Notes: generated by a model not told the origin, from the sequence alone. 64,000 nucleotides of DNA from Ephydatia muelleri (GCA_013339895.1 JABACO010000052.1:1-64000), one strand, 5' to 3'; shown: positions 22,405 to 34,619, counted from the stretch's first letter. Program-made: numbers and translations.

Positions 22405-25130
22405 GTATGCAAGTGCACTATGCATGTGTTGTGTGCAAGAATATATGCAATAAGCTGTTCAAAGGAATAGATTGATGCAATAAGACTTTGTACAGGTACA
22501 TGTGCACATGCATATGAGTGTGTGAGCCAGCATGAGGGCATGCTCATGTACTCTGTGTGAAGTGAAGACAAGAGACAGTAGTCACTGCAAGTGGTACATA
22601 CAGCTGGCGAGGTTTAAAGAATGTTATGCCAAATAGGAAAGATTTATTACACATTTCAGCATAGGAAAAATGCCTGAAGTACAGATAGTGTTATCCTTTG
22701 CTATATGTATATGTGTGTGCATGCAACTGTGCAATGTAGGTAGGCCTACAGAGAAACAGTCCTATGGGACACTACATGCATAGCTACATGTACCGGTACT
22801 TGTACCTACGTAGAGTGTAGTCATTTTGCAAGGGAGGTCTCTATGTTATATACAGAGAACCAGTCAGATGCAAACTGAGTTGTTAAAGGGAATCATTTTA
22901 CAGTGCTAGCGGAACACATGCAATGATAACAGAGAAACACAGAAATCCTCAATAGGTTGATAAATTGAGAATAAAATCAGTGCTCTCTAAGGCTGTTAAA
23001 TTGAATAGGATGCATGTGCTGAGAACAACGTTCTGTTCTGTCCTGTGAGACGGCCCTTACACTCGAATGCATGTGGGTGTACCGTCATGTTTTGCCACAT
23101 GTGTAACAGACCTAGTGCAAATGTGTTGTGTGTGTGTGTGTATATGCAAGTATTGCACGCTCAAGAATGGCAAAGGTTCATTTATTGAATGCATGCTACT
23201 TATGCATAAGGGTGTGTGAACCAGCACGAGGGCATGTTTATGTGTACACTCTGTGTCAGCTGTGTGGTCAAATAGAGACTGACGGCAAGTGGTACATAAG
23301 CCACATAGCTTAGTTGAAGAGACATACAGAATGATGTATGCAACGCTTGTTCACTGGCCAAATAAAGATTATTTGAGTGCATACGTGCCTTACACATGTT
23401 GTGGTGAATATAGTTCTATTCTTTGCCATGGGTGTTGGGAAAGTGTACACTGTATGTGTACCTTTGGGCTGACAAGATGTTCAAAGGACCAACCCTATGT
23501 GTGGAACACGATGCATGTACAAAGGACCAATCTATATGAGGACTGTACAAAGGACCAATTCATGATGCATGTAAAGAGGACTAATCCTATGGGGGACACT
23601 GCATGTAGCTACACGCTCCTATGTAGAGTCTCAAGTGAGGGCTCCATGTCACGTACGAACCAGTTGTATGGGAACTCAACATGCACATAGGGTAGTTGTC
23701 AAAAAGAATACTTGTACAGAAGATATGTGCAACAAGGATACGTGCAACAATACAGAGGAAAAAGACAGAGAGTACAGAAAGCTCGGTAAATAAAATCAGT
23801 GTCAACCTGCACAAACATGCACAACAGCAGTTACATGGAATAGAATGCATGTAGGAACTCAACATTCACAAACAGTATGCATGTCGGTGTCCGTCATTAT
23901 CAGACAGTGTTATTGTGTGGGTGTGTGTGTATGCAAGTGTTGTGTTCAAGAATGGTAAAGGTTCATTTACACACTGTATACTGTGTATACTGGTACACAT
24001 GTGTGAACCCAGCATCAAGGTGTATTCTGTGTGAGCTGACCGTCGTGTGGGCAAAAAAGAAACTGAAGTTACAGCAAATGGTAACAGCTGATTTGAAAAG
24101 GCGTAAAGAATGTGATGAGTTGAGCAAGGGTTATGCCTAGGAAAGCTTTATCATGTGCTTCTCCACCGGCCATAGAAATATAATGTGAGTGCATAGGAAC
24201 TTAAAGTCTTACGCATGTTGTGATGTGGATACAGTGTGCTGGGCATGTGTACATTGTATGTGGACCAATCCTATATGGGGTCATGATGTGTTGCAACGGA
24301 TCAATCTATGGATCAATCCTATGGGTCATGTGCAAAGGACCAATCCAATGGGAATATGCTATATGTACAAAGGATCAATCCTATGGGGACACGATGCAGA
24401 ACCTGATGCATGTACAGAGGACCAATCCTATGGGACAGTGCATGTAGCTACATGTACCTATGCACGGTCTCAAGTGAAGGCTCTATGTCAAGTATGAAGA
24501 ACCAGTTATATGGGAACTCAACATGCCCAAAGAGTAGTTGTCAAAAGGAATACTTGTACAGAGGATACGTACAACAATACACAGAGAGTTGGTACATCAA
24601 ATCGGTGGCCTGTACAAACATGCATAACAGCAGTTTAATAATGCATGTGCATGTCACAATGTTTGTCAGTGTGTATATCATCATTACCAGACCGGTTTAT
24701 TGTATGCCACATACATGTATAACCATCTGGTATGTGCAAGTGTACTGTGTACGTGTGTGCACAAGTGTGAGCCAGCATGAGCGCATGCATGTTCATGCAC
24801 TATGTGTGAGCTGAAAATTGAATAACAACCTGAAATCATTGCGAGTGGGCGAGGCAGGAATAAGTAGCAAGGAGGATGGCAAATTGGAAAGCTTTATACA
24901 CGACTAGAGGATTATGCGAGTGCGCAGCAAATAACCTTACGCTCGCCGTGTTGAATACTGCCATGGGAGGCGCAAGATTACTGCAACCATTGGAATTCCA
25001 TTAATTTGGTACGATCGTCTTGCGAAGTGAGAAGTCCTCTTCTTTTTCCTCTTATAATCTACTCACTGCCTGGGTGAGGCAAAAATAATCGAATCGAGCT
25101 GGAAATGTGCATTAACCTTGCACAGCTGTA

Positions 25131-25410
25131 TTTCCGTAACGGATAATGAACAGAACACATCAATAGCGACAGGACCCCTCTACCAATACACCGAATTTGA
25201 TGCGATTTGAACGCTCCTACCTGAAGTTGAGGAGGTTTTGAACCCCATGGGGTATCGGACCTCGTAACGTTGGCACTGTGCTTGTGCAGGACACCAAATT
25301 ATGTTTTCACACAGAGAAATGGTGTAGTAGGACGTGTTGAAAATAGGAAGTCGATGGCGTTAACCGTTCGGAAGTTCACACGCGATGCACTTTTATAACA
25401 TTTTATAATA
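25131..25410. mobile_element. Partial copy of MITE family A
   Basis: It contains TTTCCGTAACGGATAATGAA, GGTATCGGACCTCGTAACGT, AAATGGTGTAGTAGGA and GAAAATAGGAAGTCGATGGC, matching one arm of the fold-back at 35,353-36,074 and parts of 4,691-4,903. Only one arm is seen, so this is a half-element. Confidence 0.75.
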
Positions 25411-25585
25411 TAACTACGTCATGGCCCGCGAGACTAAATACAATTATGGTTAATTCGATCCAATAATCAGTTTATAATTTCCGTGTGTACACGTGGTATT
25501 ACGTATACCGATACACGTGTTCCGAACGTGCAATGCACAGTTGCATGGTCTGTATAAACAAAGTTGTTGATTTTGTCCCACCACA

Positions 25586-26110
25586 TCACAAGGTTGCACA
25601 CATATCAAAGCAGTAGTTCGATCCTCTGTTATTGTCCCAAAACATCGTCCCATTTACCCCATAACATATCGCAAACTCAACCACATCGTCCATAGCCACG
25701 CATGAAGCAAAGACGAAACGGTCCATTTTCCCGCTGTTCAATGTCTGTTGATGCTGGGCGGCAATATCATAGTAAGTTCTCCAGCTGTCTCTTGTTAGAC
25801 GTACAAATACTTCTTTCTGGTAAGCGAGATTGCTGACTTGAATACTGCCGCTCAGAACCAGTCCATGCATCGTGGAACTTTGTACTAAATCCTCAAGAGC
25901 GACGTTTTGGTCAGGAATCTTTCGTACGCAATCCTCATCACTGAACACAATCTTTCCCGTACAGCATACATTGCAGTTTATTTTTCCACCGACGCCGAGA
26001 ATATCTCCGACTTTTGAGTGCGCCGAGTTGATAAAAGACGATATTCTATCGTTGCTGTGCAAGATCGATGAAAAGCCTGACGAAGCAAATGAGAAAACGT
26101 AACTAGCCAT
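25586..26110 (-). CDS. PP1 glycogen-targeting (PPP1R3-like) CBM21 protein
   Basis: A single-exon 174-residue frame. Residues ~53-60 contain GKIVFSDED, fitting the RVxF-type PP1-docking motif with the following acidic residues, as in PPP1R3 proteins. Residues ~70-170 form a CBM21 domain: VLSGSIQVSNLAYQKEVFVR, LTRDSWRTYYDI, then VEFAICYGVNGTMFWDNNRG and SNYCF, the family's carbohydrate-binding signature (WDNN.G.NY). Family members bring protein phosphatase 1 to glycogen, where it activates glycogen synthase. At 174 residues it is shorter than vertebrate PPP1R3B/C (~280-320), with a reduced N-terminus. The ATG at 26,110 is the first in frame and lies about 90 bases upstream of the first conserved part. 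The subtype cannot be given. Confidence 0.85.
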   Translation of the reverse strand: MASYVFSFASSGFSSILHSNDRISSFINSAHSKVGDILGVGGKINCNVCCTGKIVFSDEDCVRKIPDQNVALEDLVQSSTMHGLVLSGSIQVSNLAYQKEVFVRLTRDSWRTYYDIAAQHQQTLNSGKMDRFVFASCVAMDDVVEFAICYGVNGTMFWDNNRGSNYCFDMCATL

Positions 26111-27394
26111 GGATCATTACTGCTGGCTGAATTACTTTTGCGGTCTGCGCACTACATATATAAATACTAACAGTTATTTCTTCTTACACAACCACGTGAT
26201 TTTAGGATGGACCACCCCACGGAAACTAGGGATTCTGCCTTTTTCGGAAACCAGGAATTCTGCCTTTTTGACACTGCAATGAACGACAACTATAAGTTTT
26301 AATGTGTGTCAATGCAATATAATTATTGCGGACTTTAAAATGTTATGCATGTCACTGCGATAATTATTGCTGACCTTAATTTTGCATGCATGCGGTTGGG
26401 TGTGACAAACTACCCGCTATATATATTTTACCAACTAGATATCGACGCCAACAACCTCTTCCGTTTTTTTGAGTAAAATGTGTATTTACACTTCACAATA
26501 GTTAGGGTATGCAGGAGTTACAGTTTTGCAGTCGAGGTTCGGCGATGACAAAGTGCAAGAGAGCAGTAAAGTGTACCAACTAGGGCCTTTTACGGGGGCA
26601 AAAGCTTAGAAGCGGGTTAGATATACAAATATTGAGGCGCTATGGCGCTGTAAACTTCCTCAGCAGTATTACTACGTTGGTCCCAAGGACAAGCTTCGAG
26701 ACTGTGCTGCATGGTCGCGTTATTTGTATCTGCATGCAATTAAGTTACATGCGGGTTAATGCAAGTATATATAATGCAAATCTACTGTATCGACTGAGGT
26801 GGTGAAACGCCTGCGTTCTGCGCATCCAGTAATTTGCCACACTACGCAATGCAGATAAGCTGTAGTCTACGATCATTTACGATGATTGTTAGTTCTCAGC
26901 TGCCCAGGTGCGTATCCAGCTAGGGTAGGGCGCAGGACTTGGTGTGACCTCTTTTTTCCAAAATAGTATCATCGTGTGGACGCGCTTAATTAGCTTCAGT
27001 GGTTCGCTGGGACCTAACGCATGCATTAAAAATTTCCAGTGCGCAATAGAAACGTAACGCTAATCAAAAATGCAGAGCCTTACAACTCCATGGCAGATAC
27101 TCCGATTCTCAGTGCAATGTGTAGAAGACATTTCACACATCTAGGATATTAAAAAATATATATAATAAATTTAAAAAAAAAATTTGATATCTTGAAAAAA
27201 CATGCGTTAGGTCCAATTACTTATACATATGGATTGGTAATTATGATTACAATAGTATGCATAAAGTATAATTATAGCCATTATCTGCCTTGTTAACCAC
27301 GTAAACATGCACATAATATCTCTCAGACTCACCACACAGTAGATTTTTATTATGACCGCATCGGGAGGTGGAGCTTACTCAGCAATTGGCTGTC
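26111..27394. other. Intergenic region before ANKH
   Basis: It holds two short near-repeats (GGAAACTAGGGATTCTGCCT / GGAAACCAGGAATTCTGCCT near 26,220-26,265; ATAATTATTGC pairs at 26,319 and 26,360) and one copy of a dispersed repeat (27,022-27,215). The divergent promoters of the PPP1R3-like gene and ANKH must lie here; no core element is clear. Confidence 0.5.
27022..27215. repeat. Dispersed ~190-bp repeat, copy 1
   Basis: It shares AAATTTCCAGT, GCAATAGAAA, CAGATACTCCG, TTCTCAGTGCA, GTGTAGA.GACATTTCA and ATCTTGAAAAAACATG with 36,086-36,255. One frame reads ILSAMCRRHFTHLG, slightly like a THAP C..HF motif; copy 2 has a stop there. Confidence 0.75.
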
Positions 27395-27783
27395 ATGTAC
27401 CAGGACAAATTACGCGACCAGCTCTCAAAGCTTTGGACCAACGATTATGTACTACTGACGAAGTTTATAGCGCCTTTAATATTTACTAATCTAGTTGTGG
27501 ACATCGGAGAACAAGTAAGGGCACTTGTACAGTAGGCCTTTAATTAGATTGCGTTTCTGAAATTTGCCACTTACTGTACTTGTACTAGTGCTAAACATAC
27601 ACGCACGGGACACGCACAGTCCATGTTAACTTATTGACGCTCATACTGTGATGGATATGTAGATGGGGTGATGGACCGTTACTGCCATGCCTTCGCGCGT
27701 TCATACAGTGTTTGCATGACGACGCTAACGTACTCAGTACATGTACACACCCACTCATACGCTCACACTCACATATACGCACG

Positions 27784-27831
<48 letters not shown>

Positions 27832-29703
27832 AAATGCGGATGTACATCAGTTTTTGAATCGCAGTGTTGCTAGATCGTCGGATGCAGTGAATGTTCTGGC
27901 TAGCTTTGGGCTAGCGTACGTGTTTGTGAAGTTCTTTGTTGGAGTTCTTGATGAAATGAAGCAAGTTGGACTAGTTCTGGTGCAAGATAAAGTTGCATAC
28001 AGGAAAGTGCTGTTGTATTCATCATTTCAAGGCATTTGTGTAGCTATATTCCTGATTTTGCTTGGTGAGTTCACATTGTGTGCTGTAGAAATTCATTTCA
28101 AGCATGATTAGGGTGGAATGAAAATGGTTTCATAATAGCGGAACATCTTGTTTGTTGAAGTTTTATTACATGTAATGAGGTCAGTTAGACCTATGAATCA
28201 AAATCATGTCAAGTGACCCCATATTCAAGTTATTATTATGAATGATAATGCACTGTCATTTGGAAAGCTAAAAAAAACCTGTAACTTATGAACTGATTTC
28301 ATTGTTGTTTTATTAATGGACAAGGATTTGATTTTCAAGCACAAGGTTATTAAAGGTTATCATTTCATTTCGTTCAATCTTGAAATTGCACATTTTTTTC
28401 TAACTATAATTTCATTCTGATATGTGAAATGGGTATTTAACAATGTATACAATCAACTCCACTTGAGGTGAATTTTATGAAGCATTTTCCATGGTTTTGC
28501 AGGACATCTTTAATAATACCAGTAGAAAAGTTTATTTGTCAGCTCAACCCATTGATCCCAAAATGCTGCTAACTCCCACACCCAGATTGTTGTACCGGGG
28601 AAATTGAAGTAGTCCACAAACTGCCACATTGCAAAAGGAGCATTGAACTCAATACCAAAATAGAAGTATTGAGATCAATAATAAACTTCAATGCTATGTT
28701 TCATCCATGTGTATCGTATTAGAGTGCAAAAATGAGTATCATTTTATGTTTTACTGTTCTATACCTCTTTTGAAGCAACAACACAGATTGGTGTTTGGGC
28801 TATAAAAGATCTTCATGAAACAAGTACAACTGTGACAGAATTGACTCGCTCTGCATTTTTTTATCTTTCAGCCTATCCATTAATTGATTTGATTGTAAGG
28901 AGATGAATTTAAAGAAGCTATTTCACTTCTTACCTAAGTAATGGTGCACCATCTCTTATCAATCCCACTGTCTTCCCTTCCTCTCCCTCACTCTCTCCCT
29001 CCTTCCTCTCCCCCTCCCCTTTCATCTCTTATAACATTTAATCTCTTTGTCAGTCTATGACAGCATTATCAGATAGAATAATTTCCATAGGCATGGTACC
29101 ATGGAGGCATCCTTTTGCAAGATCATCATGGTTTTATAGTCGGCTGTGCATCTCTTGCAGATATTATAGGACAGGTAAGTATTTAGCACTTTGCATTGCA
29201 AGTGTATTTATCAGAATATAATTCAATTCGGCATTTTAAATTAAAAATCAATGTTAAGTGACTTTCAGATGGCTAGTGTCATACAATAAATAATGTTTGC
29301 TAGAAATACAGTCATACTTATATACCAGCATTATCTGTTACATGTACATTCAACCTGTGAACCCCATGCTAGTCATGGAGACTTCATTTTCCAGCCATAA
29401 TATACTTTCTTGCACATTTTTACACTGGGAATTGATTGCTTTTGAAGAGCCCAGAGATATTTTGGTTGTTACTCAACATGAGCATGTACCATTATGTGCA
29501 AACATCTGTCAGCTTATTAACAAACTCAGTACAATATGGCACCTAGAATTAGTGTGAAGTAATCAAGGATTTTTATTTATTTATTTTTCATAAGCAAATT
29601 TCAATGGAATAGACAAGGTCGTATGTCTAACTGTACTAGTAATCTTCCTCGACAAATAAAGTTTTTGTTTAGTCACTGCCAGCTCTGCTTGCCTATTCAT
29701 CCA

Positions 29704-29734
<31 letters not shown>

Positions 29735-32700
29735 TGTGTGTGTGTTACAGATTTACCCTCATATTGCAATAACTCATTTACTCACACAAAACATTTAAGG
29801 GAAAAGATAAAAACAAAATTATTTATCTTGTGCAAATTGGTAAGGTGACCACTATAACGCTTATGATTTAGCACATCGTATGCGGTCGATCTTTTTGGTT
29901 TTGTCGACTTAATGAGATGTTTTTCTTTGATTCTTATCTACATTATACATCATTTTTCATTTCAGCAAAACATTATATGAATGTTTGTTACTTGTTGGCC
30001 TATTTGAAAAAACTAAAATAGGAGTTGTTACTTTCATTGAATGCACATTGTAGAAATGCAGAATGTGTAATCATTGTGGGACACTATGGTTTTGCTGAGA
30101 CTGTAATAGTGAGTGTGCGTTGTCCTTATTCATGCACTTTATCATGTTACTGGACTGTCAAAGCATTGCCAAAATATAGGCAATGCCTTAAGCTATCTTT
30201 TCAGCAGTTTTGCAGAATCAGTTCAGAATGCAGGTTTCTACTGATTTGGGTAGATAACTGTTGACATGAGTGGCTCGTTCAATTAAACATTTATTTACTG
30301 TTAATGACTTACTGTTATTCCATATTTCTTTTTCTTGCCTCAACCAGGTTGTTGCAATTGCTGTTCTGCTCTATACCCCTTTGGTGTGTGTTAACCCAAT
30401 TGTGGTGCCAATACTGGCGTCCTATGCGGGTGTGGTACTGAGGCTTGTTATAATACTTGTAGCATTCTTCAGAACAGTGTTTCCCAAGATGGGGAGAGAA
30501 GTTGTGGTACGTCATGTGTTTTTGATGTCAAAAGATTGATATAAACTTCTACCATCTCCAGGTTCCAATAACTGTATGGAAAGTGACCACCTTTGCATCA
30601 CCCCTGATGTTTACAATGACAATTCAAAGGATTAGCAGGCCTTTAGTTAACCTGCTTGTAGCACGGTTGGCGCCATCAAAATGTGCCGCTACTGAGGTAG
30701 GCTAGTCTGTATATTTCAATGCAATAGATTCTCATGGAATGTCCCACATTATTGAGGCAGCATTTAAATATACCGGTAATTGCACAAATACAAATGGCAA
30801 AATATTGCTGATGATGTGAAGACCTAGCTGGGGGGTTTGGTTTCCGTCTCTGTGTTTGACACAACTTGAGATCAAAGTGCAAGATGCAAAACAGGAAATG
30901 ACAACAAATAAACTCTTCAGTGCTAACCCATCTTGACATATCCATATGTGTGTGTTTGTCCCGGGAGAAAAAAACGGCGTAATTGTGCGTGAAAAACGGC
31001 CATAAACGCGCCAAATTACGCGGTCTTCAAAACGCTGTATCTTCTTGATTGTGCAATATAGTGGAGCTGCATTTTGCATATTTATAAAGCGGTCCTGTGT
31101 CTATAGAAGTCCAAAGATGGTTTAGTTTGCGATGCATCGTTCCGAAGATATTCACAATCAACTTAGAGCAAGATTTCGCGGGCTTCAAGTACAAAACCCC
31201 GCGAAATCAAGCCCTTTACTTGAATGTGAATATCTTCGGAACGATGCATCGCAAACTAAACCATCTTTGGACTTCTTTAGACACAGGACCGCTTTGTAAA
31301 TATGCAAAATGCAGCTCCACTATATTGCACAATCAAGAAGATACAGCGTTTTGAAGACCGCGTAATTTGGCGCGTTTATGGCCGTTTTTCACGCGCGATT
31401 ACGCCGTTTTTTTTCTCCCGGGGTGTGTGTGATGCATCATAACAAGTATAATTTCAGGCCATAGTGCTCACTTTCTCATGTATTAAATGGAATTGCTTCA
31501 AAGTCAATGTTATTCCATTGACCTTTCGGACCATATGGTTTAGAAATTTCTATCATACCATGAGGGTATGAATGCATGATGGTATCAATTCCCTCCATCC
31601 ATTCCACAAAGATACAGTAACAATCTTGTTTATTTGTTTGGTCTTTTTTTTTTTGTTTGAAGGCTTTAGCAGTGTTAACAGCAACATATCCTCTTGGACA
31701 CATTGTGTATGGATGGCTCAATGAACTGCGACCAATTGTTCCTGCATTTGGGCGGGTAGGCATTATTAAAAATTGATGCTTATGCTGTTACTGCCACAAA
31801 TGTAGGCAGGAATAGACAAATCAAACCGTGTGATTTCAGGAGCAAAAATGGGGATCTTTTCATTTGTGTTGACAGCAGTTTCAGCACTGGTATGTTCCTT
31901 ATGCTTGCTGTGGTGACATTTATGAGTGCATATATTACACGCAACCTAAATGTGGTGGTTGTTGAATAAACCATAGTCTGTCATTAATGTGTGTGTGTGG
32001 GGGGGGGGGGGGGGGGGTTTAAAATTTTGGTGAGGGAGCAGCTCTTATCATGTTGTACCTGCCAATTCCTAAGATTTGCTTTGGCACATTCTGGACTCCA
32101 ACAGTCTCCATCTCAATACTGGAATATGTTGTTGGTGTGTCCTACGAGCTAGCCCTTCAGTCTGTCATCCCGCTCAAAATGTTTGCTTTTCTTTGTTTTG
32201 CTGGTAAGCTTTGGTACACATTATTCGTGTGAATAAATATATAAATAAATGAGTTAATCCTAAGTTGTTATTGCACTGTCATTTTTTGCAACAGATTGAG
32301 ATGCAAAGTAACATAAAATAAAGTATTATATGGAAGACACTTCTTCCCCACACAAAATATTTGTCTCACACTTTCTGTTTTCAACTGGCTGATTAGTTGG
32401 CATACGTGCTCCACTGACTGGATGGTTAACACTTCATAAGCAGACAAAGCTGATAGCTCCCAGTGGTGCAGTTAGAGTAGCTACATGTCTAACTCTGCTG
32501 TTCACATTGCCATATTTAGGGTGAGTAAGATAATTTGTTAGCAAATTTATTCAGATACATGCATCACCACATGACAGGCTTTCAGGGGCTTCTATGGGCG
32601 TGCTGGCACTTGTGTTCAGCTTCTTCACCGAGTCCACAACAGTTGTTGTGGCAGCTGCCATCTATGCATTCTGGATGGTATGTACATACATTTGAGACAG

Positions 32701-32902
32701 GTGTATTAACCATTGGAAAATCATATGTCAGGTATATAAGGCACGGAGGTTCAAGTTATTGAGAAGTAATGAAATAGAATGTAGCTTGATCAAAGATGAC
32801 ATTGGCAAGGAGAACGAAGATGACTTGTCTACCTTATTAACCGATCATGAGCAGCATTTGAGTGGTCAAGTAAGAAGACATGATCAAGATATTAATTTAT
32901 AG
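27395..32902 (+). CDS. ANKH: ANKH (progressive ankylosis) transporter, 12 exons
   Basis: Exons: 27,395-27,514; 27,851-28,064; 28,776-28,894; 29,091-29,174; 30,348-30,506; 30,562-30,696; 31,663-31,755; 31,806-31,889; 32,074-32,203; 32,397-32,520; 32,578-32,677; 32,732-32,902 (TAG). All borders are GT-AG and phases agree, giving 510 residues against ~492 in mammals. Conserved blocks include [100 protein letters not shown] and [13 protein letters not shown]. The family consists of multi-pass membrane proteins linked to export of ATP, citrate and pyrophosphate. The C-terminal tail is acidic and divergent, as usual. An AATAAA at 33,157 may be the polyadenylation signal. Introns carry a fold-back element (30,960-31,422) and a poly-G run. 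Confidence 0.97.
27781..27829. repeat. (CA)n microsatellite in ANKH intron 1
   Basis: About 22 CA units only ~22 bases before the exon 2 acceptor, replacing the usual pyrimidine tract. Confidence 0.9.
29704..29747. repeat. (GT)n microsatellite in ANKH intron 4
   Basis: About 20 GT units with one TTT interruption. Confidence 0.9.
30960..31422. mobile_element. 463-bp near-perfect fold-back element in ANKH intron 6
   Basis: It starts CCCGGGAGAAAAAAACGGCG and ends with the near-exact complement. Arms of about 215 bp are almost identical (including AAACGCGCCAAATTACGCGG, CTTCTTGATTGTGCAATATA and TCGTTCCGAAGATATTCAC) around a ~30-bp centre near 31,190. High arm identity suggests recent insertion or conversion. 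It is non-coding, and both flanks are GTGTGTGT-like, so the target duplication is unclear. Confidence 0.9.
31999..32017. repeat. Poly-G run in ANKH intron 8
   Basis: About 19 G after a short (GT)n. Confidence 0.9.
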
Positions 32903-33414
32903 TTCATGCTTACATTTTAGGTAAAACATGAAACTGCATTGTAAAGCATTCTACCATATCTACCATACGTCATATTGCTATATAGCCTGCAGTTGTTCAT
33001 ATGTGTATTGTGTGTGAAAATTTTGCATTTAATATTTGCTTTTTCAATGGCATTACTGAAACCTCTACCAGGATGTATTAATTGCGACCCGATGGATTTC
33101 TGTCGTATATCATTGCAATGATGCCTCTGTCAATCTGATCTGAACTATTTTGTTTAATAAATCATGCCAGCTTGATTACCAATAATCGGGTGTATTATAT
33201 GGTATTTGTGATGTGCATTAGAGAGGGATGAGCAATGAATAAGGACAGCTAGTGAGGTCTAAATAGACATTTCCCGGTTTCAAGACTCACACAGCTGACC
33301 CATATCCACACTCCTTGCTGTCACTGTATACATGTAACGCATGCTATTCAGGTGTAATACTAATTTTATCTCCACTCATTTCCTGCAGTACAGTATTAGG
33401 TTGTCGTGATATCT

Positions 33415-33677
33415 ACCTTAGAATAGCCCAATACTAATACCTTAGAATAGCCCAATACTAATACCTTAGAATAGCCCCAATACTAATACCTTAGAATAGC
33501 CCAATACTAATACTGTACCTTAGAATAGCCCCAATACTAATACCGCCCCAATACTAATACCTTAGAATAGCCCAATACTAATACCTTAGAATAGCCCAAT
33601 ACTAATACCTTAGAATAGCCCAATACTAATACCTTAGAATAGCCCAATACTAATACCTTAGAATAGCCCCAATACTA
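33415..33677. repeat. 24-bp minisatellite, about 11 copies
   Basis: The unit ACCTTAGAATAGCCCAATAC plus TAAT is repeated with few changes. Some copies have CCCC for CCC, and near 33,510-33,550 one is partial (TACTGTACCTTAG, then ACCGCCCCAATAC). It lies downstream of ANKH. There are no spacers, so it is not a CRISPR array. Confidence 0.95.
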
Positions 33678-33679
33678 AA

Positions 33680-34345
33680 ATGAGCCATCATCTGAGCAGG
33701 TGGAGATAGAAGATAAGTTGATGCCGTTGTATCAGCTAGTACCAATGCATTTTGAGAAATGGACACTTCTGCATATGCAAAACTGTGGCTGAGGCATGCA
33801 AGCACTTCACATAAATCAATTTAGCTTGCAGTACTTGTCATGATCAGAAGTTTTACTAGAAACTTCCACATAGGATTTGACCGACTATGAAGTCATTAAA
33901 AACATGCAACTCGCTTCTAATGCAAGTCTTGATCACTTCGCTTTTTGCTATCGAACGAGTCAAAAATGAACAGCTTCGTGTTTGTTGGATGCCACAAAAC
34001 CGTGTGGTGTGGAGAACTAAACTCTTGCCCCAGTCCCAAAATGTTCCTTGTTATTGTTGTTGTTGTTTTACTGTTGTTGCTCAAATCCTATATGCCACCA
34101 ACTATCTCATAGAGAATGTTTTTAAATTTAGTTACTTGTGTGCTTTTAAACTGATCATCTAAACTTGTCCATGAATAAATTAAATCAGCTTACCATATCA
34201 AACAGCAATACTGTAGTACGTGGGTAGGTAGGGTAATCTTCATGATCACAACGCTAATAGTATCTGACAACACAAAATGACATTTTAAACAATAGCCAGA
34301 GGACGCAACATGTATACATAAACAGTACTAGTAGTCTACTAGGAG
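33680..34345. other. Gene-free stretch after the minisatellite
   Basis: A 91-codon plus-strand frame (33,887-34,162) has no recognisable domain. Nothing else is visible. Confidence 0.4.
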
Positions 34346-34347
34346 CT

Positions 34348-34523
34348 ATGCACAGGGAAAAGTTTGAGTTCCCAACATTGGGTGTTGATCCAAGATCCCA
34401 ATGTGATAAGCAAGCAATCACAGTAGACACAGCAAACCACATCAAAATGCCCAATATTGATTTAAGCAGGGATTGTGGATCAAAATCCAACTAGGGAATG
34501 CGAAACTTTTCCCTGTGATGCAT
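34348..34523. mobile_element. Short MITE-like element
   Basis: GCACAGGGAAAAGTTTGAGT at the left is mirrored by GAAACTTTTCCCTGTGATGC at the right, ~175 bp apart. The interior is non-coding. It is adjacent to a 46-bp tandem duplication at 34,530-34,615. Confidence 0.65.
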
Positions 34524-34529
34524 GCAATT

Positions 34530-34615
34530 TGCACAGCTACCGGTATTAAAGGAACATATATTTCATCGCAACATTTGCACAGCTACCGGTATTGAAGGAA
34601 CTATATTTTGTCACG
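34530..34615. repeat. 46-bp tandem duplication
   Basis: TTGCACAGCTACCGGTATT.AAGGAAC with its AT-rich flank occurs twice in a row, with a few substitutions. Confidence 0.8.
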
Positions 34616-34619
34616 ACAA

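Larger units (their letters stand above)
18600..24970. repeat. 6-kb complex of nested inverted and direct repeats
   Basis: Bases ~18,785-19,490 are inverted relative to ~24,965-24,250 (about 700 bp, high identity by eye; shared blocks include GCATGAACATGCATGCGCTC, TGGTAATGATGAT and AGAGCCTTCACTTGAGACCG). Bases 18,650-18,785 are inverted at 21,470-21,610, and 21,350-21,420 at 23,040-23,110. Bases 23,560-23,830 are a direct copy of 24,400-24,640. Between copies are (TG)n arrays and a dead retrotransposon. No gene is recognised. The outer pair looks like long terminal inverted repeats of a composite or fold-back element, but internal duplications show several rounds of rearrangement. Confidence 0.8.

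Noticed and set aside
33415-33677. CRISPR array
   Set aside because: The units are contiguous without spacers and the genome is eukaryotic.
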